From Xanthobacteraceae bacterium (GTDB lineage Bacteria > Pseudomonadota > Alphaproteobacteria > Rhizobiales > Xanthobacteraceae), in assembly GCA_022841625.1 (NCBI GenBank), contig JALHRD010000008.1:1-64000 (forward strand): a DNA stretch of 64,000 nucleotides, read 5' to 3'. This document shows, one piece after another, positions 51,501-61,700 of this stretch. Within the stretch, counting starts at the first letter, position 1. Every line of letters begins with the position of its first letter. The position numbers and the translations under genes were made by a program. The notes under the pieces were generated by a model. That model did not search any database. It saw nothing but the letters and a program-made list of their open reading frames with translations, and was not told where the DNA came from.

Positions 51501-52988
51501 TCAGAGGTAATTCACCAAGCTGATCTGATGTAACAGCGACGTCGTCTGCAATGAGGCTTGCAGCCGGACTTGCAGCGCCATGATCGAGGCCGCGACCTGC
51601 TCGGTTGACACGCCTTCCACTTGCTCGATCATGCCCTCGAGCGTGCTTTTGGTCTGGCGATGCCGTTGGGTCGCGGCTAGAACGCTGCCCTGCGCGAGCG
51701 CGATTTCATTGACAATGTCCTCGACCGACTGGGTGCCGGTTGGTACGGACAGATTGGTGACGACCCGCGCGCTCAGCGCCGCGCTGCGCAGCGGCGCATT
51801 CGGATCGCCGGGGGCGTAAGTCACCGCCGCCATCGCCGCGACACTCTGAACCAGCCAGCGAATGCCTTGCTCATTGGCGCGCAGGCCATAGGAAATCGTA
51901 GTCGTGGTATCCACCTGCGCGGTCGCCGTTGCGCGCGCGGTACCGGGGCCATTCTCGCCGGTATACCAGCTAACGGTGTTCGCGGGCGTGCCCGCGACCA
52001 GCGCCGTCGCCGTATTAAACGGCGGCCCAACGACACGCTGCGGCGTGCCGTTAAAGAAATTGTCGGCGGCGGTCATCGCGGAGGCCGCCACCAACGAGGT
52101 GCTGGCGAGTTTGCCGATCGACGCGGTCAGCGTCGCCTGCAGATTGACCGCGGTCGCCGCCGGCGTTGCCCCAATGGTGAATGTATCGGGCCCCGGCGAG
52201 GTCGAGGTGGTCGCGATCAGCTTGATGACTTCCTGAGTGCCATCGGGCAGCGTGAAGCGGAAATCGACGGTTTGGCCTTCGCTCGGCAAACCGGTGAAAT
52301 CGATCGACATCGCCGGCGGCGCACCGGCCGGGCCGACCGTCGTCGTGTTGGAGAGCGACGACGTGATGCCGAACAGCTTGAAGCCGAACGGCGAACCGAC
52401 CACGTCTTCGGCCACCTGGACCGACGTCGCCGTCGGCGCCGAGACTGCCAGGCGGCCCATCCCACCAACGCCGAGGTCTGCGAGCCTTCGCTCCGTCACC
52501 ACCTGTTTGAAGCCGGCACGTATGCCATCGCCGTTCATAACCAGATCGAAGCTGGCCACCGCCGGCTGGTCGACCGCGCGGCCGGCAAACATGTAGCGGT
52601 CGCCAATCTGGGTATTCAATATCCCGAACAGCTCGCCCAAACCGGCATAGGCGGTGGACTGCGCAATGGTCGAGCCATTGCTTTCGACGCCGCTCGACTG
52701 CAGCGTAGCCGATTTCACATCCCGTTGGATCTCGGTCAGGCGACCGAGCGACACCTGCGCAACATCGAGGCGCACGCCGACATTGTCGATCGCGCTCTCG
52801 AATCCCCCGAGAATGGAGAGCTGGTTGCGCAGGCCGAAGCTGAGACCGCGATCGAGCCCGACGCCGGCATAGGTATCGGACTTGCGGCCAGTGCTGAGCT
52901 GGCGCTGCAGGTCGTCGAGCTGAGCGCGCATATCGACCAGGCCCTGAATCCCCTGCATCGAACGGCTGCCGATAGCGTTAATCGTCAT
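51501..52988 (-). CDS. flgL: Flagellar hook-associated protein FlgL
   Basis: A 495-residue hook-filament junction protein of the flagellin superfamily. The N-terminal part (GIQGLVDMRAQLDDLQRQLSTGRKSDTYAGVGLDRGLSFGLRNQL) and the C-terminal segment (SALSARVVTNLSVPTGTQSVEDIVNEIALAQGSV) are typical. It is longer than enteric FlgL because of an enlarged central domain. It starts 8 bases after the flgK stop, at the end of flgE-flgK-flgL. Confidence 0.88.
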   Translation of the reverse strand: MTINAIGSRSMQGIQGLVDMRAQLDDLQRQLSTGRKSDTYAGVGLDRGLSFGLRNQLSILGGFESAIDNVGVRLDVAQVSLGRLTEIQRDVKSATLQSSGVESNGSTIAQSTAYAGLGELFGILNTQIGDRYMFAGRAVDQPAVASFDLVMNGDGIRAGFKQVVTERRLADLGVGGMGRLAVSAPTATSVQVAEDVVGSPFGFKLFGITSSLSNTTTVGPAGAPPAMSIDFTGLPSEGQTVDFRFTLPDGTQEVIKLIATTSTSPGPDTFTIGATPAATAVNLQATLTASIGKLASTSLVAASAMTAADNFFNGTPQRVVGPPFNTATALVAGTPANTVSWYTGENGPGTARATATAQVDTTTTISYGLRANEQGIRWLVQSVAAMAAVTYAPGDPNAPLRSAALSARVVTNLSVPTGTQSVEDIVNEIALAQGSVLAATQRHRQTKSTLEGMIEQVEGVSTEQVAASIMALQVRLQASLQTTSLLHQISLVNYL

Positions 52989-52995
52989 AGCAACC

Positions 52996-54867
52996 TCACA
53001 TCCTCAAAAGCATGTCGAGCATTTCCTTCACCGTCGTGAGCACGCGCGCATTGGCGGCGTAGGCGTTTTGCAGTTCGAGCAGATGCGCCAATTCCTGGTC
53101 GATGTTGACTGAAGCGCCATCGTTGAATCGCTGTTGCAGCGCATTGAAAACCACGTCCTGGCCTTGCTTGAGATTGGCCGCCGCTTCCGCCGCCGCGCCC
53201 TGCTGGCTGATCATCTGGCGCATGAACGAGTGAATTCGGCCGTTGAACGGCGCCGCCGATCCGCCGATGCCTGACTCCGGCGAAAACGCATGCACGCCGC
53301 TATTGAGCCGGTCGAAAATGAAATTCGGACGCGTCTGATCGCCGGCAGCGGTCGGCGGTGCGAGCTGGTATATAACCAAACGCGACGGATCGGCGGCGAG
53401 GTTTAGATTGACGGTGATCCGCCCGGCGAATCCGACCGTTTGCGTCCCGATCGCCCGAATCGCGCCGGAATAAAGCGCATTGCCGTCGACAAAGAACGGC
53501 AATTCCGGCACGCCGGCGGTTAGGCCCGTGACCGTGTAGGTCGCCGATACCGCGTCGACATTGACATTGTTGGTGGCGCCGTCGTCAAGGATGCGCAGCG
53601 TATTGCCGACCGGATTGGACACCTGAAGGCCGGACGCGCCGACCGCGCCCGCTATCTGCGCCATGATCGAGGCGATGCCACCGGAGAAATCAATCCCGAT
53701 CACGCGGTCGTTCGGGTCGGTGGTCGCTTGGTTCGATAGCGGCAGCGCGCCAGGGTCGTCGACACGCATCAGCGTCAATGTGCGCTGCGTGCCCGAAGTA
53801 TTGTCGGTATAGGTCACGCGAACCGAATTGCCGTCAATCAGACTGTTTAGATCGATGTCGAAGCCCGCCTGAGCGCCAACGACGACCGGCGCTCCATTGA
53901 TCGTCCGATCGGACAGGGCGCGCGCCATCGCCGCGGCGATTTCATCGAGCTGGGTTTGCGCCTCGACCAGGATTTGATCGCGCATTTCAAGATAGGCGGC
54001 GATTTCGCCCGATCGAATCGCGCGACTGGAGATTAGGTCGACATCGCTCCCGCCCGGCCCCTTGAGGACGATCGTGCCGACATTGCGCAGCGTTGGGTCA
54101 TTGCTCCAAAACGCAGTTGGGTTCATCGAACCCTGGGCGTCAAATGCCAATGTCGACGCGCTGTTTCCAACCAGCTGCACCCCGGAATTGGTGAAGACCG
54201 TCACCTGATTGAAGTCGCCTTGGACGACGGTAATATCCATCATCTTCGCAAGCTGGTCGATATAGACGTCGCGCTGGTCGAGCAGGCTTGCCGTCGTCGC
54301 GTCGCCCGCGCGCGCTGTCGCCAATTGACCGTTAATCTGGGCGATCCGCTCCATCGCCTCGTTGGCCTTGGTCACCGCATCGGCCAGACCGAATTCGGCA
54401 TCGCCACGCAATGCCTGAATATCGTTGCTCATGCTGTTGAGCTGCTGGGTCAGGAGCTGCGCGGAACTAACCACCGCGCTACGCGCCGCCGCCGACTCCG
54501 GCGTGGTCGACAGTGCTTGCAACGAGCCCAGAAAGTCGTTGTAGACGCCCTCCAGCGTCCCGACCGACCCTGGCACGCCATAAACCGACTGCAGCCGGCT
54601 ATAGAGTTCCGAACGTAGTCCGGCATAGCCGGCGCCCGAACTCTCGACCCGTAATTGGCGTTGGATATATTGATCGAGTTCGCGATTGATCGCGGCGATA
54701 CGAACGCCGGCGCCGGCGTCTCCGACAATGACCGGAACCCGAAGCGCGGTCTTGCGGACATAGCCGGGGCTCTCGGCATTCGCCACATTGCCGGCGACAA
54801 GCGAGAGCCCGGCCTGGGTCACCCGCATGCCGGTGACGGCGGTCGCCAGCGACTGCGAAAGGCCCAT
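52996..54867 (-). CDS. flgK: Flagellar hook-associated protein FlgK
   Basis: A 623-residue junction protein. It begins LSQSLATAVTGMRVTQAGLSLVAGNVANAESPGYVRKT and ends LEQELAHLLELQNAYAANARVLTTVKEMLDMLLRM-like, the FlgK C-terminal helix. The middle contains the NSMSNDIQALRGDAEFGL and INGAPVVVG-type segments. It lies between flgE and flgL in the same operon. Confidence 0.94.
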   Translation of the reverse strand: MGLSQSLATAVTGMRVTQAGLSLVAGNVANAESPGYVRKTALRVPVIVGDAGAGVRIAAINRELDQYIQRQLRVESSGAGYAGLRSELYSRLQSVYGVPGSVGTLEGVYNDFLGSLQALSTTPESAAARSAVVSSAQLLTQQLNSMSNDIQALRGDAEFGLADAVTKANEAMERIAQINGQLATARAGDATTASLLDQRDVYIDQLAKMMDITVVQGDFNQVTVFTNSGVQLVGNSASTLAFDAQGSMNPTAFWSNDPTLRNVGTIVLKGPGGSDVDLISSRAIRSGEIAAYLEMRDQILVEAQTQLDEIAAAMARALSDRTINGAPVVVGAQAGFDIDLNSLIDGNSVRVTYTDNTSGTQRTLTLMRVDDPGALPLSNQATTDPNDRVIGIDFSGGIASIMAQIAGAVGASGLQVSNPVGNTLRILDDGATNNVNVDAVSATYTVTGLTAGVPELPFFVDGNALYSGAIRAIGTQTVGFAGRITVNLNLAADPSRLVIYQLAPPTAAGDQTRPNFIFDRLNSGVHAFSPESGIGGSAAPFNGRIHSFMRQMISQQGAAAEAAANLKQGQDVVFNALQQRFNDGASVNIDQELAHLLELQNAYAANARVLTTVKEMLDMLLRM

Positions 54868-54910
54868 GACCCCTACTCCATTCCTAGCCGGCTGCGCTTA
54901 TGCGCCTGCG

Positions 54911-56959
54911 TCAGCGCAGCATGTTCAGGAGATCTTGAACCATCTGGTTGGCGCTGGAGATGACTCGCGTATTGGCTGAATAGGCCTGCTGCGTGATGAT
55001 CAGCTTGGTGAACTCATCGGCGATGTCGGTGTTGGAGCCTTCCAACGACGAGCCGACGATCTTGCCGGGCGCGCCATAGATCGCGGGCCCGGATTCGTCG
55101 GTCACCTCGAAGGCGCCGCCGTCGATCCGCTTGAGGGCATTGGCGCCGTTGAAGTTGGCCAGCGTGATTTCGGCAAGATCGATGGTTCGGCCGTTCGAAT
55201 AGCTGCCGATCACGCGCCCTTTGTCGCTGACCGAAACCTGCTGCAATTCGCCGGCCGGGAAGCCGTTTTGCTGAAGCAAATTGACCTTGGCGCCACCATT
55301 GGCGTCGGCGAACTGGGTGATACCGCCGGCGCCGTGAATGAGTTGGATGTCGCCCAATATGATGCCGTTCACCGTCACGCCACTCATGGTCAGCGTGGCG
55401 ATCACCGGGTTCATCTGGCCGTTCGGGCCGAATTGGTAGTTGACGCCGACATTCTGCCAGGCGGATTGCGTACCGGTTGCGTTGGAGTCGATCTGATAAA
55501 ATAGATTCCAGGAATCAGTTCCTCCCGGATAATCCGCCGAATCGATCTTGGCCCAGCGCAACTGAATGTTCACGGGCGATCCGGAAATATCGAAGGCCGT
55601 AACCGCGCCGCCGCCGAGCGATTGGTCGAGAAACGCCGTCAGGTCCTGCGCCCGCACCGTCCCATTGGCAGGCAACGCGTTGAACACGTTCATTCCGAAT
55701 TTGACCGCCGTGGACGAGGGGGCAACGGTGATGGTGTTATTGCCGCTGGCAATGAGGGTGAGGTTGCCATTCACGTCGAGCGCCGCACTGCCCATCGCTA
55801 CGGGATAGCTGGCAAGCGACGTCTGAAGCTCCGCGAGGGTCGAAACTTCGCCGACGCCGGTTCCAAATGTCACGGTGAAGGGCGGGTTGACTCCGACCGT
55901 GACCGTCAGCGTTTCACCCTGGGAAACGCCGGCATCCATCAGGTTCGACGACAGATGAGCGACTTCGAGAAGGCCCAACCGGGTCGTTAGCGCGTCGGTT
56001 GAGAATGGATTGATCTCAAAATCGAAGTCGGGGCTATCCGCAACGATTCGCAGTTTGTTGGTGCCGCCGCTGGTATCGATCGACGCCGTGACCGCCGCGC
56101 TGAGGCCCGCCATGCCGTTGATTGCCGCCATGATACTGTTGAGGGTGTCGGTGTCGGCCAGCACCACGTCATAATTGATCGGCGCGGCACCCGATGGCGT
56201 CACCGTGATCCGCAACGTGCCGCCGTTGCCAACACCCAATTGCGTCACCGCCGGAACGGCAAACGTGCCGGTGCCGGATACCCCAGCGACCACATCCGCC
56301 AAGTTCGCGCCGACGCCGGTGATTCGTGCCGCGACCGGCGCCGAGGCAATCGGGTTGGATGAAAACGCTGTCGGGTTGAGCAGTTCCGAACGCGGAATAT
56401 TGGGGTCCGAACTGAGCGTTTGCGGATAGCTGGCCAGGTTGGCGCGATACTCGATTTGCGTCGTCTGCTGTGCAGGAAGGAAATCATTCTGGAACCGCAA
56501 CAGTGTTGGAATACTTCCCACCAGATTGCCGGTCGATGGGTCGACCGGAATGCCCATCAGATAGTTGCCGGCGCCATTGACCAGATAGCCGTTCTTGTCG
56601 GGACGGAAGTCGCCACGCCGGGTGTAGCGCTCGACGCCGTCGAACACCGGCTGGTTATCGGTAAAGTTCGTGGGCTTCTGCACCACGAAGAAGCCGTCGC
56701 CATTGATCGCCATATAGGTCGCGATGGTGGCGGACTGGACGTCACCCTGGACCGTGTTGGTCATGCGCGAATTGGCGACCACGCTGCCGGACAGCTGCTT
56801 GGCGGGAATGGCGTCGGGGATCAGATCGACGAAACTCGTGTCCATCCGCTTGAATGCGGTGGTCTGCGAATTGGCGATGTTGCCCGAGACATTTTCGAGC
56901 GCAAATGACTGCGCCCGCATGCCCGTCACCGCGGTCGTAAGTGCACCGAAGATACCCAT
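54911..56959 (-). CDS. flgE: Flagellar hook protein FlgE
   Basis: A 682-residue hook subunit. It starts MGIFGALTTAVTGMRAQSFALENVSGNIANSQTTAFKRMD and ends with the SNTDIADEFTKLIITQQAYSANTRVISSANQMVQDLLNMLR helix, both diagnostic for FlgE. The ATG at 56959 is the family start; the frame upstream is leader. A sigma-54 promoter lies about 60 bases before it. First gene of flgE-flgK-flgL. Confidence 0.95.
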   Translation of the reverse strand: MGIFGALTTAVTGMRAQSFALENVSGNIANSQTTAFKRMDTSFVDLIPDAIPAKQLSGSVVANSRMTNTVQGDVQSATIATYMAINGDGFFVVQKPTNFTDNQPVFDGVERYTRRGDFRPDKNGYLVNGAGNYLMGIPVDPSTGNLVGSIPTLLRFQNDFLPAQQTTQIEYRANLASYPQTLSSDPNIPRSELLNPTAFSSNPIASAPVAARITGVGANLADVVAGVSGTGTFAVPAVTQLGVGNGGTLRITVTPSGAAPINYDVVLADTDTLNSIMAAINGMAGLSAAVTASIDTSGGTNKLRIVADSPDFDFEINPFSTDALTTRLGLLEVAHLSSNLMDAGVSQGETLTVTVGVNPPFTVTFGTGVGEVSTLAELQTSLASYPVAMGSAALDVNGNLTLIASGNNTITVAPSSTAVKFGMNVFNALPANGTVRAQDLTAFLDQSLGGGAVTAFDISGSPVNIQLRWAKIDSADYPGGTDSWNLFYQIDSNATGTQSAWQNVGVNYQFGPNGQMNPVIATLTMSGVTVNGIILGDIQLIHGAGGITQFADANGGAKVNLLQQNGFPAGELQQVSVSDKGRVIGSYSNGRTIDLAEITLANFNGANALKRIDGGAFEVTDESGPAIYGAPGKIVGSSLEGSNTDIADEFTKLIITQQAYSANTRVISSANQMVQDLLNMLR

Positions 56960-57301
56960 GACTTGATCTCCAACTGCGAGCCGGCAGGCCACCCACGGCC
57001 CGCGCCATCGCGGCAAGCGTCGCAAGCCCTGTGCCAACAGATAAATTGTTTAATTTCAATTACTTATATGATATTGGCGGACGCTGGCACCCGGCAAGCC
57101 ACGCCGTTGGCGGCAATTCCTGCCGAGCTGGCGCCGGCCAAGCGGGCGGTCGCGCGACGATGCCGGGCGCCTGCAAAGCGCAGAGCCGGCGTCCACAGGA
57201 ACGGCGGCCGGCGGCGTCTGAATCGGCTTTTGCTTTGTCGTTTCCCCCGGCTAGACTAAATTACCGGGGCGGTTGTCAGTCAGGAAAGCGGCGGTAGCTC
57301 C
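56960..57301. other. Divergent region between flgE and the TIR gene
   Basis: 342 bases without a gene. The left part holds the sigma-54 promoter of flgE and an AT-rich segment at about 57040-57080. The rest is GC-rich. No clear promoter for the TIR gene was recognised, although GCGGTAGCTCC lies just before its ATG. Confidence 0.55.
57021..57036 (-). promoter_or_regulatory. Sigma-54 type promoter of flgE-flgK-flgL
   Basis: On the minus strand, TGGCACAGGGCTTGCG has GG-N10-GC and the TGGCAC/TTGC consensus. The start would be near 57010, about 50 bases before flgE. Confidence 0.8.
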
Positions 57302-58765
57302 ATGGGTTTCGTCCCCGGGTTCAAGCACGACGTTTTCGTAAGCTACGCCCATTTCGACAACGAGCCGGATACGCAGGAAATCCGCTGGGTCAGCCGCTTC
57401 CAGGCCGACCTGAAGGTGGCCCTGCGGCAGCGCTTGGGCGTCGACCCGGACATATTCTTCGACAACCGCAGTCTGCAGAACCAATTCCTTGAGGAATTGA
57501 CGGAAAATGCCCGCGGGGCGGCGGCGTTCATTGCTATCATGTCGCCGAGCTATATGCAGCGTGCCTGGACGATCAAGGAACTTGAGGCGTTCGATCGCTC
57601 AGATAACGACCAGAATCGGCTGGTTCCGGTCGAACTGCTGCCGGTTCTCGAAAGCGAATGCCACCCACGGCTGCTACAGGTCAAACGCGCACCGTTTTAT
57701 TGGAAAGACCCGCTTGAAGAAGACGTGGCGCTTAAGCTGACGCCAAAATTCAACCCGGACAAATACGAACAGCGGCTTCAGGGCCTGGCGCACCGGCTCG
57801 AGGCGCTGCTGCGCGCGATCCGCAGCCGCTCGCCAATGCCCGTGGACTTAGCCGGACCGCTGGCCGGCGAAACCATTCTGCTGGCCCAGGTCACCAACGA
57901 TCTCTATGACGAGCGCGACCAGGTCGTCGCCTATCTTCATCAATTCGGCGCCCGCGTCCTGCCGGATGGCGATTACAAACAAGGCGGACCGGAATTCGCC
58001 GAAGCGTTCAGAACCGACCTCGCCCAGGTCGGCCTGTTTGTGCAGTTGCTGGGCCCCTACCGATCGAACCGCCCTCCGGACTTGCTGGCAGGCGGGTCAA
58101 CCGATCCCAAGAGCTATGCCCAATTCCAATACGAAGCCGCAAAGGCCGCCGGCATAGCGGTGCTGCAATGGCGGCGGCCTGACATTAACCCGGCCCTCAT
58201 CAACCATTGGGATCAACGACTACTCGACGGGCCGGATGTGCTCGCCATGGGCCTGCAAGAGTTCATGAAAGAGATCAAGAAGGCCGTCGAAAACAAAGCT
58301 GCTGCTGCCGCCAAGGAAAACGCCAAGGCCGAAAAGGAAAAAGAGAAAGGCGATGGGCCCTCCAAGACCCAGTTCTTGTTCATCAATGCGGACAGCAGCG
58401 ACAAGGAACTCACCGACCAGCTGCTCAAGGCGTTCGAGAACAAGCGGGATTGGATTGCCGCCGGTCCGCTGTTTGAGGGGACCGCGGAAGAAATCACCAA
58501 GGATCTCGATGCCAACTTGGTCGATTGCGACACACTGTTGTTGGTCTACGGCAAGACCGACGCACCCTGGGTGCGCGCGCAGCTTCGCCGTTACAGCAAG
58601 ATCGAGCGGCTGCGGGAGACGCCGCCACGGGTCAAAACCATCCTGTTCGCGCCACCTGCACCCAAGCCTGAGATCGCCATGTCCAGCGGCTTTGCCAAGA
58701 TCGATTGTCAGAGCGGGCTCAGCGGGGACAGCGTCGAACAGATTGTAGCGGAGCTTCGGCGGTGA
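57302..58765 (+). CDS. Triple TIR-domain protein, predicted immune effector
   Basis: A 487-residue soluble protein with three TIR-like domains. TIR1 (about 9-125) begins HDVFVSYAHFDN and has the W-x3-E pattern AWTIKEL with Glu93. TIR2 (about 189-310) begins GETILLAQVTNDLYDERDQV and has Glu278 in FQYEAA. TIR3 (about 355-485) begins KTQFLFINADSSDKEL and has WVRAQL, with Gln427 where the catalytic Glu is expected. A charged linker (330-352, Lys/Glu/Ala) precedes TIR3. TIR domains of this kind often cleave NAD+ or make nucleotide signals in bacterial immunity. Its TGA overlaps the GTG of the STAND gene, so the two should be made together. Activity is inferred, not shown. Confidence 0.85.
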   Translation: MGFVPGFKHDVFVSYAHFDNEPDTQEIRWVSRFQADLKVALRQRLGVDPDIFFDNRSLQNQFLEELTENARGAAAFIAIMSPSYMQRAWTIKELEAFDRSDNDQNRLVPVELLPVLESECHPRLLQVKRAPFYWKDPLEEDVALKLTPKFNPDKYEQRLQGLAHRLEALLRAIRSRSPMPVDLAGPLAGETILLAQVTNDLYDERDQVVAYLHQFGARVLPDGDYKQGGPEFAEAFRTDLAQVGLFVQLLGPYRSNRPPDLLAGGSTDPKSYAQFQYEAAKAAGIAVLQWRRPDINPALINHWDQRLLDGPDVLAMGLQEFMKEIKKAVENKAAAAAKENAKAEKEKEKGDGPSKTQFLFINADSSDKELTDQLLKAFENKRDWIAAGPLFEGTAEEITKDLDANLVDCDTLLLVYGKTDAPWVRAQLRRYSKIERLRETPPRVKTILFAPPAPKPEIAMSSGFAKIDCQSGLSGDSVEQIVAELRR

Positions 58766-61700
58766 CCGACGAGCAGTCGCATCGGACGCCCTACCCCGGC
58801 TTGCGCGCATTCCGGCGCGAGGAAACCGACCTATTTTTCGGCCGCGAAGACTCCACCAATGCGATGGTGGACCGGCTTGCCGCGACACGCTTTCTGGCGG
58901 TGCTGGGCTCGTCCGGCACCGGCAAGTCGTCGCTGGTTCGAACCGGTCTGCTTGACGCCCTCGAACTTGGCCTGATGGCCAAGGCCGGTTCGCGCTGGAA
59001 GATCGTCGACTTCCGCCCCGGTGGCTCGCCGTTGAAGAATCTCGCGCGCCGCCTGCTGGAATTGGACAGCGACGCCGAAAATCCGAACATCGCGCCGCAG
59101 GACGTCGATCTCTTGCGCGCCTATCTTGCGCGTGGACCACGCGCGGTCGTGGAATGGTGCCGCGCCGGCCACCTGCCCCCTGGCGGCAATCTCCTGCTCT
59201 TGGTCGACCAGTTTGAAGAACTGTTTCGCTATCAGGACTATGCCGGCCGAGAGGAGGCGGAAGCCTTCGTGGCGCTGCTGATCGAAAGCGCCAAAGAAGC
59301 GAATGCTGCAATCTATGTCACAATTACGATGCGCTCCGAATATCTTGGCGCCTGCGCTCTCATCGAGGGCCTGTCCGACGCGATCAACGCTGGCATGTTC
59401 CTTACGCCGCGGATGACGCGCGACGCTTGCCGCGAAGCAATCGTCGGACCGGCCGAGGTCTGTAACATCGACATCGAGCCCGCGCTGGTCAATCGGCTGC
59501 TCAATGACCTTGCCAATTTTGCGCCCTGGGACGACCGCGGCGCCAACGATCAGTTCGACCGCTTGATGCGGCGCGCCGACCAACTCCCGCTCCTGCAATA
59601 TACGCTGAACCGCATGTGGCAGCGCGCCCACGACCGATCGCCCAAGGCGCGCGTCAAACTGACCGTCGATGACTATGTCACCATTGAAGGCCTGAGCGGC
59701 GCCCTCAACGCGCATGCCGACCAAATCTTCGAACAGCTGGGTAAAGCGCGCGCGCAAGTTGCCGCCTGGGTCTTTCGCGCGCTGACCGCGGGCTCAACCA
59801 TCGCCGACGCTGTGCGCCGCCCGACCCGCCTCGACGACCTGATTTCCGCCTGCGGCGGCGACGAGGCTGGCGTGCGCGCCGTGACCGATGCCTTTCGCGC
59901 GCCCGGCGTCAACTTCCTGCTCCCGGAATTCGATCCGCAGCGCCCCAAGCTTGAGCTCAATACCTATCTCGACATCAGCCACGAGAGTCTGATCCGCCAA
60001 TGGAAGAAACTCTCGGAATGGCTCGAAGCCGAAGGTCGCGCAGCACAGCAGTGGCGCAGGCTGATCGACCGGCTCGGCACCGGCGAGATGTTGCGCGGAC
60101 GCGAATTGTCAAACCTGATTGCGTGGCGCACCGAAACCAAGCCCAATGCCGCCTGGGCAAAACGCTACGGCGGCGACTACCCGTCGGCGATCGCCTTCCT
60201 CGATAAGAGCCAGCGCGCGCAGAACAGCAAACGCGTGGCCATGATCGTGGCAACGATAGCAGCTTTCGTGCTGGTGACCGGATTTGGCATCGACGCAACC
60301 CTGCAACGCAACACCATCGCCACCCAAAGCGGCGAGCTGCAAAAGCGACACGAACGCGCCGAGGCGAATAAGCGACAAGTGCTGGAATTGCTGGAAAATG
60401 TCATTTTCAATATCGCGGTGCCGCTAACATCGACGGATCGCGGCTCCTCACAGACTTTGCTGGCGCGGCGCGCAAGCGATACGGCGCAGACCGCCAACGC
60501 GCGCGACACCGACCGAACGAGCGACGGCGGTCCGAGCACCTCGCCCGACGCCGAACCATCCGCCGATCGCACCGTTGCGTCCGAAGCGCCTGAGGCGCGC
60601 CAAAGTCCCGCGCTGGCGACCGCAACAATGGCGGTTGAGACGACCCGCCGGCTGGTGAAATTCGATCCCGAAGATATCGAGTTGCGGCGACTTCTCGTCG
60701 TTAGCCTCAACGTTTTTGGCGAAGTCAAACTTCAGACCAAGGAACTGAATGTCGCCGAGCAGACCTTTAAGGAAGGGCTTGAGATCATCCGCGAGATGCT
60801 GCGTGTCAGCCCCGACGTGAGCCTGTGGAAAGACGACCTTGCTGTCGCGCTGGTTGGCGTTGCGCGGGTTCACGTCCGCAGGGACGCCCATGCCGAAGCG
60901 CGTAGATTTTTTGAAGAAGCCATCGCCGTCGAGCGCGAGCTTGCCGGGGATCGCCCACCGGATCGCCTGCTGCAGAACCTGCAGACCCATCTCGGCGAGC
61001 TTGGTGATCTCCATATCAGGCTCGGCGACCGCAACGCGGCACGCAAGATTTTCGAAGAACGACTCGAGGTGCGCCGCAAGCGGCTCGTTGCCGCGCCCGC
61101 CGATTCGCAACGCCTGTCGGACGTCTCAATCGCCCTCGACCGCGTCGGCCAACTGGTGCGTGAGCAAGGCGATCTGCGCGCCAGCCGACCCTATTTCGAA
61201 GAAGCCCTCACGATTGATCGCGCTCTGTCCAAGCGCTCCGCGACCAGACGCGACTGGCAGGAGAACCTGGTTTTCAGCCTAACCCGGATCGGCGATCTTG
61301 AGCGCCAGCTTGGCCAGCAACGCGATGCCTTGACACCCTATGAAGAGGCGCTCGGCTTGCAGCGCAAACTGGCCGCGGACACCTCCGTCCTCGCTGCGCA
61401 GCAAACCTTGGCATCTCTGCTGCAAAAAATCGGTGATGCCCGGCGACGCTTGCGGGAGTTTCCAAGCGCTATCAGCGCACACCGCGACGAACTCGATATC
61501 CGTCGCAAATTGCTGGCGCGCGATCCAAGCAACTTCACCGCGCAACGAAACGTTTCCAGCGCGCTTGACTATCTCGGCAACACGCTGCGCGAAAGCAAGG
61601 ACCTCAACGGCGCGCGCACCGCCTTCAATGAGCAACTTGAGCTCGACCGCCGTATTGCCAAGGCCGATCCCAACAACATCACGAGCCTCACCGACCTCGC

